DNA of 64,000 nucleotides from Rhytidiadelphus loreus (Eukaryota > Streptophyta > Bryopsida > Hypnales > Hylocomiaceae). This document shows, piece by piece, positions 10,795 through 22,365 of this stretch. Position 1 is the first letter of the stretch; each line of letters opens with the position of its first letter. The stretch covers positions 62,105,348-62,169,347 of the forward strand of contig OX344764.1 in the NCBI GenBank assembly GCA_947034895.1, read 5' to 3'. Under the pieces are notes generated by a model. That model was not told the origin of the DNA. It saw only the letters and a list, made by a program, of their open reading frames with translations, and made no database searches. The translations under genes and the position numbers were made by a program.

Positions 10795-11624
10795 GCAATG
10801 CAAGGAGGTTAAGTGTATTGGCAATGATCTATACAATGTGCAATCACATTTTTTTCATTAGACTATAATTTTATTTAGACACATTCTTACTTTGGGGTCA
10901 CTTAGGAATTTTGACTTGAAATCCATTATTGTTTAGTACCTTATTCCTTAAAGTAACCCTTAATGACCCAAGCAACAATTTTTTGGTTACTATTCCTCTT
11001 TTTTGAGCTGTCTGTTCTCAAAATTTTGAGTTTGTTTAACTCCTAAAGGACCAAGTATCCATTCAACATACGTAGGAAATCTTAGGTAGCTTCCTATGAA
11101 GTCATTTGTGGTTGGATGTTCATGAAATTTGGACACATTGTGTGAACATTTGCCTCCTTGGTGAAAAACTATTTTTTTTTCCAATTGGGTGCTCAAATTA
11201 AAAATTATGCTACCTTAAACTTTGGGGGCAACTTGGGCAATTTAAGAATCTTTGGAGAATTTTTTGCAAAAAAACTCATCAACTTTTGAAATTTGGCATG
11301 TATGTAACGAATAAATTATGGTATACAATTGTCCAAGAATAAACAAATTTTAGACATCAAATTTCATTCTAAGAGGAGTCAAACCTTATTAGCTATGTTG
11401 GGGGCGGTTTCAAGAAAAAACATTTTCTTCTAACTTCAAGTCCTATTATGATCTTGCAATTTGTGAAGTCAAAGTTCTTTAAAAAAAATCCACTTATTCC
11501 AAATGTTTGTCTCTAACTTTTCAGTTTTCACCATTCGGATTTCAAATAAAAATTTCCTCATTGCACAAGAAATCATCAAAAAATGACTCATGCATTGCCA
11601 ATACACTTAACCTCTTTGCATTGC
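10795..11624. mobile_element. Segment bounded by 32-bp inverted repeats
   Basis: 10795-10826 and 11593-11624 are inverted copies with one mismatch in 32 (core TGTATTGGCAATG). Each carries an internal TTAA at mirrored positions (10809-10812 and 11607-11610). The interior includes the left end of a TTAA-family copy at 11036, so the two structures overlap and the history is unclear. No open frame. Confidence 0.5.
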
Positions 11625-11970
11625 AAGGTGATTAGTGTAAGCTAAACACCTTAGTTGCTTCTAAAAAATTTCATGAGTGAACCTAACATCATACACTTAT
11701 GAATGGGCAAAATCCTCATTTCTATGTAGAGCAAAAATTGTACTCCAAGAGGGTCCAAAGTCTGCTGACCCTGTTTTGCAGGAATTAAAAAAAAAAATTC
11801 TCACTTCAAATGTTATAATCTTTCAATCCGCATGGTCAAATGGACTGAAATTTTTCCCACGCTTTGGTCAAATACTTTACTTCAGTTTAGTAGAGTTGAA
11901 TTTTCAAAAACAAGTTTCAATTTTCATTTTTGAATAACATACCCAAAACCTACAGTTTTTGACAATGCCA
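11036..11970. mobile_element. TTAA-family element, copy N (right end eroded)
   Basis: TTAA at 11036-11039 then CTCCTAAAGGACCAAG. The interior follows the family order, including the polyT/AAAAATTATG module and the late motif GTTTTTGACAATG near 11960. No clean right terminus is seen; a weak candidate is TCATTAGGG-TTAA at 12471-12483, which would imply an extra insertion. Confidence 0.5.
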
Positions 11971-13095
11971 CCTCAAAAAAAAACTATTTCTAAAAAATAG
12001 AGTGAATTATAAATCCAATGGCAATAGTTTCATTGAATTCCAAGTTAAACTTTGCCATGTGGAATTTTTAAAAATTGAGTGGTGTAGTATAGTTTATAGC
12101 TCATTGAGGGGGAGGGGGAGGTTGGTTGGTTTGGGAAGAGGTTAGAAAGTATGCTAAACAATACAATTGTTGCTTCTTCGAAAAGTTTAGATTCACCTTG
12201 AAAAGGGCAAATTCAAAGATCTCAAGGAGAAGACAAGTGTCCCATTTTTGTTTTTCTTACAAACACAACTATCGTTTCAAATACCATTGTGCATTGCAAG
12301 CTCCACTATGAATTGAAAAATTCTTGGAATGTTGTGAAATTTTAGATGAGCATTTTCAACTCTCTTGTCTTTCATTGAGCACAAAAAAATCATCATTTTA
12401 AAATATTCTAATTAAGATATGCTCCTTCAAAGTGAGTTTTGGCCTATTTCAAAATAATACTCCCCTTCGGTCATTAGGGTTAAAGTATATATGATAAAAC
12501 TAGCCCCTATATGTATAAGGTAACTAAAATATGGTAAAAACACCTAAATGCATTTGAATAAATGTGTGAGCATGATTTTTATTATTGAATCGTTATAGCT
12601 TTTGATAAATCTTGTTGATAGTTACAAGAGGATTCATATTCTTTTTAGAATACATTTTTTGGACGCCCTGTGAATGAACTATGAATTTTCAAAGTACTCA
12701 AAATAGTTTGTAGTAAGGATTTGCTCGGAAAACAAAACCCAAGGAATCCCCTAGTGATGGTTCTTTGATTTGGAGAAAGGTTGATTAGTCCATCGTTTTG
12801 TATCTAAGGTCACTTTTACATAGGAAAATCACTCTCTTCTTATAAATGAATAATAAAATTCCATTAATTATGTATTGGTGTGGTAAAGGTATATTTTCCG
12901 TCCTAACCTATACTAGTATCAGTCCATTACCCACAATTATAATTATAGAACATACAATCTCTGTCTTGAACTAGAATTTCTATGTCAAATAATCTTCACT
13001 CTTGTTCTATTGATTTAATCAAAACTATATATATATACACACACACACATATATATATATATATATTCAAGTACATTCATACATTTGAAAATTCA
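11971..13095. other. AT-rich spacer, no gene seen
   Basis: Only short frames. Contains a purine-rich tract (GAGGGGGAGGGGGAGG) near 12105-12120 and a TA/CA microsatellite at 13026-13067. Confidence 0.5.
13026..13067. repeat. TA/CA/TA compound microsatellite
   Basis: (TA)n, then (CA)6-7, then (TA)n over about 42 bases. Confidence 0.9.
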
Positions 13096-13949
13096 TTAAC
13101 CCCTAAAGGAGCAGATTGTGTTTTTTGGTTGTATAAATTTTTTGGGCAAGTACCTACGAGCGGAGATTTTCATATTTGGGGCTGAAATTTTAATAGAATG
13201 TGAGGGCAAGGAAGATCTTTCATATGCACCAAATTTCATGACATTTGGAAATACGAGTCAAAAGTTATAGCCTAATATGTTACTTTTTTTCCTAGCTGGG
13301 CAGTTCGGGCAGATCAAAAAAATCACTTTTTCCAGAAACAAAAATTTGGAATTGATTTTCTAGAATTTTATATACACGAAAAGCTTTGAATCATTCCATT
13401 TTTATCAATGAGTCAAAAGTTATGAGGATTTTTTTGTTTGCGGGCAGTTTTGACAAAAATAAAATCGTAGGATGTAGATACCTTATTACAACATTTCGAC
13501 CATTGGGATTGGAAATTTTCAATTCCATCTTTAAATTGTAAATAATTTAGTATTTTTAATCATTCTCTATTTTTTTCCTATATGTTGTACTATTCCAAAT
13601 TATCTGAAATTTTTCAAGCATGTGGCCAACTTGTCTAGGAAAACAAATCCAAAGAAGCACCACCATTTAGGTCATTTTTACATAGAAATGTGAGCTTGTG
13701 AAATGCAGCTGCCCTGCTTTTTGCAGGGTAGAAAAAATGATTTTAGTTAATTTGAATGCTTATATCTTGCAATCCACCTGGTGGAAATGTCTGAAAATTT
13801 CACCACATGTTTTTGATACTATATAATACAAGATCCTACGGTTAGATATGTCGAAAAATGTTTTTTTTGAAATTTTTGGTACTTGTACTAGAAATGGCAG
13901 TTTTGGAGCGTTTTTGGTGAAACTATAGTGATGGTCCTTTGAGGGTTAA
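13096..13949. mobile_element. TTAA-family element, copy B (846 bp between TTAAs)
   Basis: TTAA 13096-13099 then CCCCTAAAGGAGCAG; right end ATGGTCCTTTGAGGG then TTAA 13946-13949. It is closely similar to copy C at 51887-52820 read on the other strand, more so than to copy A, so B and C are one subfamily. Non-coding; two AAAAGTTATG modules are present near 13258 and 13412. Confidence 0.7.
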
Positions 13950-14188
13950 TTACTTCTTCTTGCTTTAGTGAAATGTCAATTGGTCCAATAACTATCTTAC
14001 TATCCTAATTGCTACAATGCAGAATGCAAATATCACAATCCGTAAATGTCAATTGGTCTCTGTATGCAAAGTATGCAAAGGTAAGAAATTGTCCTTTGAT
14101 CTTAGAACAAGTGAAATAGTCATTTCAATGCTTTTTTCAAGCTCTACAGCTTATGGCATATAAATTGAACCAAGTCCCACATTTACGA

Positions 14189-14751
14189 CTCCAGGGGTTC
14201 ACTTAGAGTGTTCATTAGAATCCACATGCGAACAAAACTTTGGACCCCTTATATAATTTTTGAATTTTAAATAAAACAAAATTAAAAAAATATGAATAGA
14301 TTTTTCTACTTTGAAAGTTTATGTTTTGAATTATTGATATTTTTATTTGTTAATAATAATTAGTTACAAATTTTTGAAGTAAAAAGATACATTTTAGAAC
14401 TGAAAAATAACTTTCACATCCCTATATTATATTTAAAAAATCGTTTAAAAAATGAACAAAAATTTCCTAAAAATAACTCTCTATTGAAAGTTCATTTTGA
14501 ATTAAATATTGATTCAATGGTCATCTAAATGTGTTCTGTATAATTATTTGAGTTGAAAAACATGACATTTTTGTTCATTTTCAACCTCTTCTAGAAATTG
14601 TTTCATATTTTATTTGAGTTGGAAATTTCGGCAATAAAAACTTATAGTCATTATTAAACAACAGTCATAATTTTAGATTGAAATTATAGTTTATTAGAAA
14701 CCACTTGTTTGCAGGTGGTTTGTTGTAGTAGAACTAAGTGCACCTTCTAAG
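14189..14751. mobile_element. hAT-type MITE, copy 1 (563 bp)
   Basis: The body is near-identical in order to the copy at 19825-20388: GAACAAAACTTTGGACCCC, TTAATAATAATTAGTTAC, GAAACCACTTGTTTGCAGG. The termini CTCCAGGGGTTCACTTAG and CTAAGTGCACCTTCTAAG have diverged from the intact copy. Flanks ATTTACGA and TTTACAAT share TTTAC but are not a clean duplication. An older insertion than copy 2. Confidence 0.65.
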
Positions 14752-15397
14752 TTTACAATCTAACAAGCTTCTAATTATTCCTTTGTCAAATAGTCATTTG
14801 TCAATTGGTCTTTCTATGCACAACTAATTGCTCTATCTCCAGTTTATGATCAATTGGTCCAAGTTCCCACATAAGATTAGAACATAAGCCATACACATAT
14901 TTTATCTAGGATAAGTTGTCAAATTCACCACTTTCCCACATCAAATCACAACAAGAGGTATACAGAGATTTTATTCTATCACATAAAATTGTGTTCCATG
15001 TTACCTACACTGCACTTATTGAACTCACACAACTTGTCAATTGGTCATTTCAATTCAAACACAATTACTTGACCATTTGTCTTACTTTAATTTTGTTATA
15101 ACCGTAAGTCATCTTAACATAAATTTTCATAGACAATTTGACTACAACAACATCCAAACATCTATACAGTCAATTAGACATTCACAACTTTAAGAACAAT
15201 GAATCTGTCACTAAATTCATCAAAAACATTACTCATAAATCAGACAAATTGACATTCATTCACCCAAGCATTCACCATTAACTTCACTATGTCTAATGGA
15301 CTGATATAACAAGATTCAAATGCTCAATCATTTAATTTCACAATCATGCATTAACAATTTAACAAACAATATCACCAAGATTTGTATTTAATGACTA
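14752..15397. other. AT-rich spacer with recurring CAATTGGTC-like words
   Basis: No gene. CAATTGGTC and variants occur repeatedly from about 13975 to 15300, suggesting degraded repeat sequence of unknown type. The last 25 bases pair with the duplicated segment at 16129-16150. Confidence 0.4.
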
Positions 15398-15945
15398 AGG
15401 TAAACCATCCTATGACAGGCAGATTGCCTGATGTGGTCTGTTGCCATTAGCAAGAATAATCAAATTTTTTTTCATACAAAGACACATGTGAGAAATGAAG
15501 AAAGCAACTGAAATTTTAATTTTTGGACAAAATATGAATTTTTTGTGAATTTTTGAAGTGTGCTGTCCAGTAAGCCAAAAACAACCTGTAGACTACCCCA
15601 AATCAGCAAAAAAGTGTTTCCATGATGGTCATCTTCCCTTCTAAAACAGTCATAGCATTTTCTAAGATGGCTACAAGACTTTCTAACATGGACATGACAT
15701 TAAGAAATAAAAAAAACTATTTTTTACTACCAATTTAGACTAGATTGGTATAAGTGTCCATGACAGTTACTAATAACTTCATGACTGTACCCCAAGGCTT
15801 TGATAACAACTACAAATCAGCCCAATGCAGTCTTAACCCCATTTTTCAGAAAAAGTCTCTCATAGATTGATAAATGACTGTAATGGGGGGGGGGGTCAGT
15901 AGGTGTCTGTCATGGGTGGTTTGCTTGTCATGGGCTGGTTTACCT
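15398..15945. mobile_element. TA-target element with AGGTAAACC termini (548 bp)
   Basis: The left end is AGGTAAACCATCC and the right end GGCTGGTTTACCT, with TA on both sides (15396-15397 and 15946-15947). A nearby tandem duplicate of the flanking DNA reads GACTAATAGA without the insert (TA at 16149-16150), which fixes the borders. TA duplication suggests a Tc1/mariner (Stowaway-like) mechanism. A 13-base G run lies near 15886. A related piece is at 30100-30526. Non-coding. Confidence 0.75.
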
Positions 15946-16317
15946 TAATAGACCCAAAACTAAAATTAGAAATCACAACCAAGGCATAACATACATATTC
16001 ACTTTATACCTACAGACCATTCGACTTCTAACACTAGATTTACACACATAGCTGCATCAAAGAGCCTCAATGCTATCCCAACAAAGACTAATTGTCTTTA
16101 ATCATAACAAAATGTAGTCACCTTTATACAAGATTTGTGTTTAATGACTAATAGATCCAAAACTGAAATTAGAAATCACAACCAAGACATAACTTACATA
16201 TCCACTTCATATCTACATACCATTCAACTTCTAACACCAAATTTACACACATAGCTGCATCAAGGAGTCTCAATGCTATCCCAACAAAGACTAATTGTCT
16301 TTAATCATAACAAAGCG
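15946..16317. repeat. Tandem duplication, about 203-bp unit
   Basis: 15948-16112 and 16151-16315 are direct copies (AGAAATCACAACCAAG, ACACACATAGCTGCATCAA, CAACAAAGACTAATTGTC). The match includes the CAAGATTTGTRTTTAATGAC left flank at 15377 and 16130. Only one copy holds the TA element. Confidence 0.8.
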
Positions 16318-16606
16318 TATTTAGCTTCAAACAACTTGGCTAATAGACTCTTAAACAAAATTACACATGACCAATCACTTGCATCATAAAGAAATTCAGC
16401 ATTTGACCAATAGGCTCAAATGATCAAAGAATTTAACTTAACATAGACACATGTCATTACCAATCACTTGCTAATTGACCTTACTATGGATTTTGCCAAT
16501 CATTGGCAATCCAAGAACTCAACATTTGACTAATAGACATAAATGCTCAACAAAGCTATTATAGTATTGTGAAGATCATACTTCATCAATTAACCAAGTT
16601 ATAAGT

Positions 16607-17703
16607 TGTTGAAGAAGGATAATGACCTAATCAGAAATTACCCTATTAGTATAATAAGTTCGTTCCAAGGGAGATTGTCAAGTAGGAAATCTATGCTAAT
16701 AGGTTCAATAATTCAATTTGGAAATCCATAACCAAAAACAATACTACAATGACATTGCACATATACACGACATCAATTCGGCTGAAATACATTTCCATAA
16801 AAATTCCAAATTGGTAATTAAATCACCGTTACAAATTCAACAATAATATCACAAATTAATCTTTCAATACACTCTCACAACTTATCTTGCAAATCATCCT
16901 TTATACTCTAATCGCTATCCTAATTGGAATCTAATTTTCAACACTCTCGACATTCCAACTAGGCTCTAATAATCCTTCACAGCTTCAACTAAGCCTAATT
17001 TAAAATTATTGCTCCTATCACTATTTTTCATCTTTCAGCACAAACTTTCTTTAATTCAACAATTAGCATCCTTCTCCAATTATCTCCTGACTTGAATAAT
17101 TTTCTCTCACTTCATCTGCACATCACACGCACTGCCATGCACTGGCACACACATATCCCAACTAGGACACAAACACAAACATACACATACTCCGATCCGA
17201 CCCTGGATCAACACAAACACACTCCCCAACTGGGAAATCTCACACACAAAAAAAAATACACAACCTCACTGACTGGAACTCGCACTAGCTTCATTGGTTG
17301 TGGGTCCCGAAAAATGAACTCAATTCCGGACCTAATAGGACTCACAAAGTCGGTTACTACTTGGAGAAGACAACCAATTAACAACAACCTCCGATTTGGA
17401 TTTAATACGACACCAACAATGATACCAATTTCACTCAACCTTCCAACATTCATCCAATTCAGCTGAAAATACAATTAATTCAAAACCAAACACTAACCTA
17501 ATTGGCATTCATTATTGACTCACCAACTTGGAAAAGACAACCCACCAACCAAACAACAACACAACTTCCAATTGGAACTAATTCAAATGACCAAAACACC
17601 CAATTTGACTCCACAATTCACTAACTACTCTCAACTAACTGCAAAATGCACTCCAATTAGCTCAAAAAAAGACAAAAATTCACATCCAACCAGGTTATCT
17701 ACA
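16607..17703. mobile_element. Solo LTR of an LTR retrotransposon, copy 1 (1097 bp)
   Basis: Begins TGTTGAAGAAGGATAATGAC and ends GGTTATCTACA, that is TG...CA, with a 5-bp direct duplication TAAGT at 16602-16606 and 17704-17708. A shared start (GAAGGATAATGACC, AATAAGTTCGTTCCAAGGGA) and end with 27573-28548 show one LTR family. The body is rich in CCAATTGG-like words and CA-rich stretches. No gag-pol interior is seen, so this is a solo LTR left by LTR-LTR recombination. The 124-codon frame inside is CA-rich and not credible. Confidence 0.8.
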
Positions 17704-17708
17704 TAAGT

Positions 17709-19816
17709 GTACGTAATTTAATAAATATAAAGATAAATTTAACTTACGATCTATTTGTCTTCACAACTTCAACAACCACAACTTTACGATGGCGCTCCGT
17801 TCACTGTCCATTTGATTGCATCTTCTTTATCAGCTCCGTGACAATTTGACCGCCAAGATACTCTAAGTAACAATGACTTCATACGCCAACCCCTAGCTAA
17901 TGTTTTCTTTCAAAAATAAGCCACTCACTAGTACAAAAGATGACTTGACATTCCTACGCAGACATCCTTCTGCTAAAAAAATGACTAAGACAATCTGACA
18001 AAGACATACACCGTTGTCGGGTTAATAGGACTGTGCTTTGGAAAAACTCTCGGTTTCTGGCTGCAACCAGAATCAACCTAGGATATGAGGGTATAAAAAA
18101 TATATGATGTAAACCACCTCAAGATGAAATAAGTGAGGTATATATAATATGAGAATTCACGTAGCATCAAAGGTATAAACCTTCATATAGAAAGGTATAC
18201 AAAGCGTATAAAAGTTGAGTATTCATACTCGTATGATATATATATCTTGAGTATATACATTTGTATATACCATATATAAATATAGTATAATACAAGGTAT
18301 TAATATATGTAAATTTTTTATAAAATATAAATATCCATAAGTATACATACAATGTATAGATATTGTATAAGTCGAGTATAACTGTATAAATCATATATAA
18401 ACCGAAATCTTTGCAAAGGCTTCTTGATTTTTTTGTTGTCAAACTTTAAGTGTATGGCATAGCCGCTCTAGAACTCCAAATTAAGAGTACCTTAATTGTT
18501 TGGAAAGCTAAGAAAATATTACACAATCTCTCCAAAACTCAAATCCAAAGAACTTGCTACCCATTAGTTATAGGTTCTTGAAGTTTGCATCCTCTAAATC
18601 AAAGTTAGTTGCTCATGTCTCTACTTTGAAGTACATCCCGACTTCATACAAGCTCTAAATTCTTTGTGCTATATCTTTATAAAAAGATAACTTAATTATA
18701 CATGTCCTCTCAAAATCTCAACTCAAAAACATAAAAACTCTTGCTCTCGGTGCTTTATCAAAGTTGAAGCTACATCTAAACCTTAGATTTGGTGATTAAT
18801 CTACACCCTTTTTACTTCTACACTCATAACTTTCTCAAAAGAACTTCAAATGAAGACTACTATAAATTTTTGAAAATCTAATAACTTAATACACAACTCA
18901 CCAAAAACTCAAAATCAGAAAAAATCTAACAAAACTTCCACAAGCATTCAAAGTTTCAGTTTACAATTCATAAAGGCAGCAGACCTTCTTTCACTCCATT
19001 GCTCATAACTTTCACATTCAAGCTCCAAATAGAACAATTTATAGGTTTTTAGAATCACCATAACACGATAAACATTTTCTTTAAATTTCATTTTCAAATT
19101 CACAAAACACATTGAGATATCATCCTCCAAACACATGGCACTCCCAAAATTAAAAATAAAATGAGGAGGAAGAAGACCCTCGACTCCTTATCCAACCTCA
19201 AAGGCCACATCAGCCCATGCCTAGGTCACATGGGCAACTAAAATCCATTGGCCACCCCCTATGACCTTTCTAGATCCTTACCTACTCTTTTCATTATTCA
19301 ATAAATCTCTAAAATTTGCTAAAAGGATAAACTATCTCCATTCCTTTCTTCTTCTATTCCAAACACATCAAATACCTTTTGAACATACTTCAAAGTATAA
19401 AACCAAACAACTAGGATCAAACATATGTCTATTAGAGGTAAAAAATAGAGTTCTAAGACAAATATCATTCCATCTGCAAGAACTTAAGGATGCGTCTAAT
19501 GGTGGCTGCAACATAATTTGCACGATCCACCTTTGTCAAAGTATTAACCGAACCTTCTAGCCAACGTTGATGGCCGCAACTTCCCTTGATCGGTCGGACC
19601 ATACAATAATATTGGTCACTGTTCAAGCCTTCAAAACACCCTTCGAACGTCACTTCTCTGCTTCCAGGCTCAACACACCCAACTTGCAACAAAATCACCA
19701 ATGCCTAAGCGTCGCGCTGTAGATTCTTGTGCCATCACTACTCCACGCAAGGTTGCTTTGGTGGTCGCGAAAGTCTAGCTTTTCCTTGTGGGCGATCACG
19801 CAATGGCGTAAGTACT
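17709..19816. other. AT-rich intergenic DNA with a GC-richer island at its right end
   Basis: No gene recognised. 18080-18405 is dense in GTATA-type words. From about 19130 to 19816 composition is more balanced, and a + frame with stops continues across the hAT MITE insertion site (MPKRRAVDSCAITTPRKVA near 19703; VDSAIEIEKTQTLAPVEALH after 20396). It could be a decayed coding sequence; I cannot name it. Confidence 0.4.
18170..18405. repeat. Low-complexity GTATA/TATAC tract
   Basis: Over about 235 bases GTATA, TATAC, GTATAAA and ATATA words recur every few bases with no fixed period. Confidence 0.6.
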
Positions 19817-19824
19817 AGTGGTAA

Positions 19825-20388
19825 CTCGGGGAGGTCACTTAGAGTGTCCATTTGAAACCACGTGTGAACAAAACTTTGGACCCCCTATATACTTTTTGAA
19901 TTTTAAATAAAACAAAATAAGAAAAATATGAATAGATTTTTCTACTTTGAAAGTTTATGTTTTGAATTATTGATATTTTTATTTGTTAATAATAATTAGT
20001 TACAAATTTTTGAAGTAAAAAGATACACTGCAGAATTGAAAAATAACTTTCACACCCCTATATTATATAAGAAAAAATTGTCTAAAAAATGAACAAAAAA
20101 TTCTTAAAAATAACTCTCTATTGAAAGCTTATTTTGAGTTGAATATTGACGTTGAATATCATCTAAATGTGTTCTCTATAATTATTTGAGTTGAAAAACA
20201 TGCCATTTTAGTTCATTTTCAACCCTTCTAGAAATCATTTCATATTTGATTTGAGTTGGAAATTTTGGCAATAGAAATCTATAGTCATAGTTAAACAATG
20301 GTCAAAATTTTAGATTGAAATTATAGTTTATTAGAAACCACTTGTTCGCACGTGGTTTGTTGTAGTAGAACTAAGTGACCTCCCCGAG
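19825..20388. mobile_element. hAT-type MITE, copy 2, intact (564 bp)
   Basis: Perfect 18-bp terminal inverted repeats, CTCGGGGAGGTCACTTAG and its exact complement, flanked by the 8-bp direct duplication AGTGGTAA (19817-19824 and 20389-20396). An 8-bp duplication is the mark of hAT transposition. There is no coding capacity. Subterminal inverted motifs around CACGTG (near 19858 and 20350) could be transposase-binding sites. Confidence 0.9.
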
Positions 20389-20396
20389 AGTGGTAA

Positions 20397-20893
20397 AAGA
20401 GGTTGATTCAGCAATTGAGATAGAAAAAACTCAAACTCTTGCTCCGGTTGAAGCTCTTCATTTTGAGACTTAGAAAACCCCCTCTAGTTCGACATTGTAA
20501 ATCCAAAACGAAAATATGAATAACAACTTCAAATTGATGAAGCTCTAAGTGGTGCCCTCTTCTTTTATAGTTAATTGTAATTTTGCTAAGAAGACGTCAC
20601 CTTGAAGCCTCTTTAAGTGATGTCACTCTTGCGTCCCACCATTGCAATAAAATATGACGGAATAATACACAAATATATTTTTTTACATATTGAACGAGTT
20701 TACAACGCGACACCATCTATTACAAAAAAAAAAATACAAGGAACCGAATAGAAACCGGTGCTAAATAACTTGACTATTTGTTTTCTTCATCGATACTCAA
20801 CTACGCATGCAAACAAGCTAAACAATTGACAAGCTCACAAATCACAACAATTAGACAAAAACAAAAGAAAGTAAATAAAGGAGACAAAGCCAA
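20397..20893. other. Spacer, no gene seen
   Basis: Short frames only. The first 100 bases continue the decayed + frame that the hAT MITE interrupts. Confidence 0.4.
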
Positions 20894-21126
20894 TACTAGA
20901 AGAAGCTCGTGCTTTTTTAATTTTCTAATGTCATAGTTGACGGATTTTGCTAGACATTTTTTGTAACAACTTGTGTTTTTATGTCAACAATGACATCTAA
21001 TGTAACATCTTGATGTTACATTAGATGTCATTATTAACATAAAAACACAAGTTATAAAAGATGTCTAGCAAAATCCATCAACTTTGACATTTAAAACATT
21101 CAAATAAACACGGTCTTCTTCTAGTG
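20894..21126. mobile_element. CACTA-type foldback MITE (233 bp)
   Basis: The arms are inverted copies over nearly the whole length, meeting near 21010 (ATGTAACATC/GATGTTACAT). Right terminus CTTCTTCTAGTG, left terminus tACTAGAAGAAG (first C changed to T). The 3-bp duplication CAA is at 20891-20893 and 21127-21129. CACTA ends with a 3-bp duplication define the EnSpm/CACTA class. A transcript would form a long hairpin. Confidence 0.8.
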
Positions 21127-21684
21127 CAATCATTGGCAATTGCTCCAAATAAATGAACAACAAAAGCCAATCACTAGCTGAAAGAATTGAGCACGTGAAA
21201 TTTAAACAAATAGACTATTGTATTAACTTTGAAGGAATGTACAAGTACAATAGACAAGGCGGCAATCACTGAAAACGCCGAGAGAGAGAACCAAAGGTTG
21301 GTTATTCTTTGTACTTATTGGTTGCAACTAACTAAGAGCTAACCGCTTTGTTTATTGGTCCTTAATCGATTGTAACTAACCTTAACTGGTTGTCTATTAG
21401 TCATTTCAATAACTACCTGTCTATTTGTCCCCATTCATACTTCACTTCAATTCCTAATTAATTTTAACTTATCTAATTGTCTTTTTCTTTAAAAAGTTTC
21501 AAAGAAAATAAAAAAAGTCTATTTATATAGGTGTACCTAAATTTGAACCTAAGGTCTTTAGTATGGAGAATGTACATTTTAGGCAAGAATCTAAATGGAA
21601 TGATTTTATAAACAGATCACAATTATGCATCATTATCCTACACCTTAATGCTATCAAATAAGCAATTGAGCATGGTTCTTCTTA
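21127..21684. other. AT-rich spacer, no gene seen
   Basis: Contains repeated ATTGGTC/ATTAGTC/ATTTGTC words (21340-21480), like the 14-16 kb region. Nothing else assigned. Confidence 0.4.
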
Positions 21685-22365
21685 TTAACCCCTAAAATTC
21701 TATTGTCCATATGAGGGAAAAAATGAATTTTGGACATGTACCTATAGTCTCAATATCTGTAGTGATTCTCTAAAACTTTTTGTAAAGATAGAAAAATACA
21801 TTAGCTTTCTTAGAGTAGAATTTTTATTTCAATTAGTGCCCATGAGCAAAAGTTATAACACAATAAGCCCAAATTTTATTTCAATGGGCAGGATAAAAGA
21901 CCCACAAAAAATTAAAATTAAATATTTTATTTTATTTTCTCATCTATTGTATTTTTATCTATATAGAAAGCTTTGATTCATTCCATTTGGATTAGTAATG
22001 TGAATGTTATCGACAATCTTATTTTTAGGATATTTTTTCCTAGAATCTTATCTCAATTTTGTAATGTAAAAAAATTAGAAATTCAAAATCAATAGTGAAA
22101 AAATTTGGTTTAAGAAGATTCAAAGCCAAAAAACCTAGTCAAACAAGGTGCAAAAAAACTTGTTTTCTTCACTTTAAATGCAAATATCTTGCAATCTACA
22201 TGGTCAAAGTTTCTAAAATTTCTTCAATACATTCTTACACTAGTCTAGTACAAGATCCTATGGTTGAATATTAAAAAAAAAACAATTTTCAAAGATTTTT
22301 GCTCTTTGCAATAAAAATGGCAGTTTTGAGTGTTGTACACGTGGCATCTAGTGATAGGACATAAT
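21685..22365. mobile_element. TTAA-family element, copy G (right end lost)
   Basis: TTAA 21685-21688 then CCCCTAAAATTCTATTGTCC. The interior runs in family order to AAAATGGCAGTTTTGAGTG at 22313-22331. The terminal block after GATAGGAC (about 22355) is eroded. Confidence 0.6.

Noticed and set aside
17092..17466. 124-codon ORF on +
   Set aside because: His/Thr-rich product of CA-rich DNA inside the solo LTR; no coding motif.
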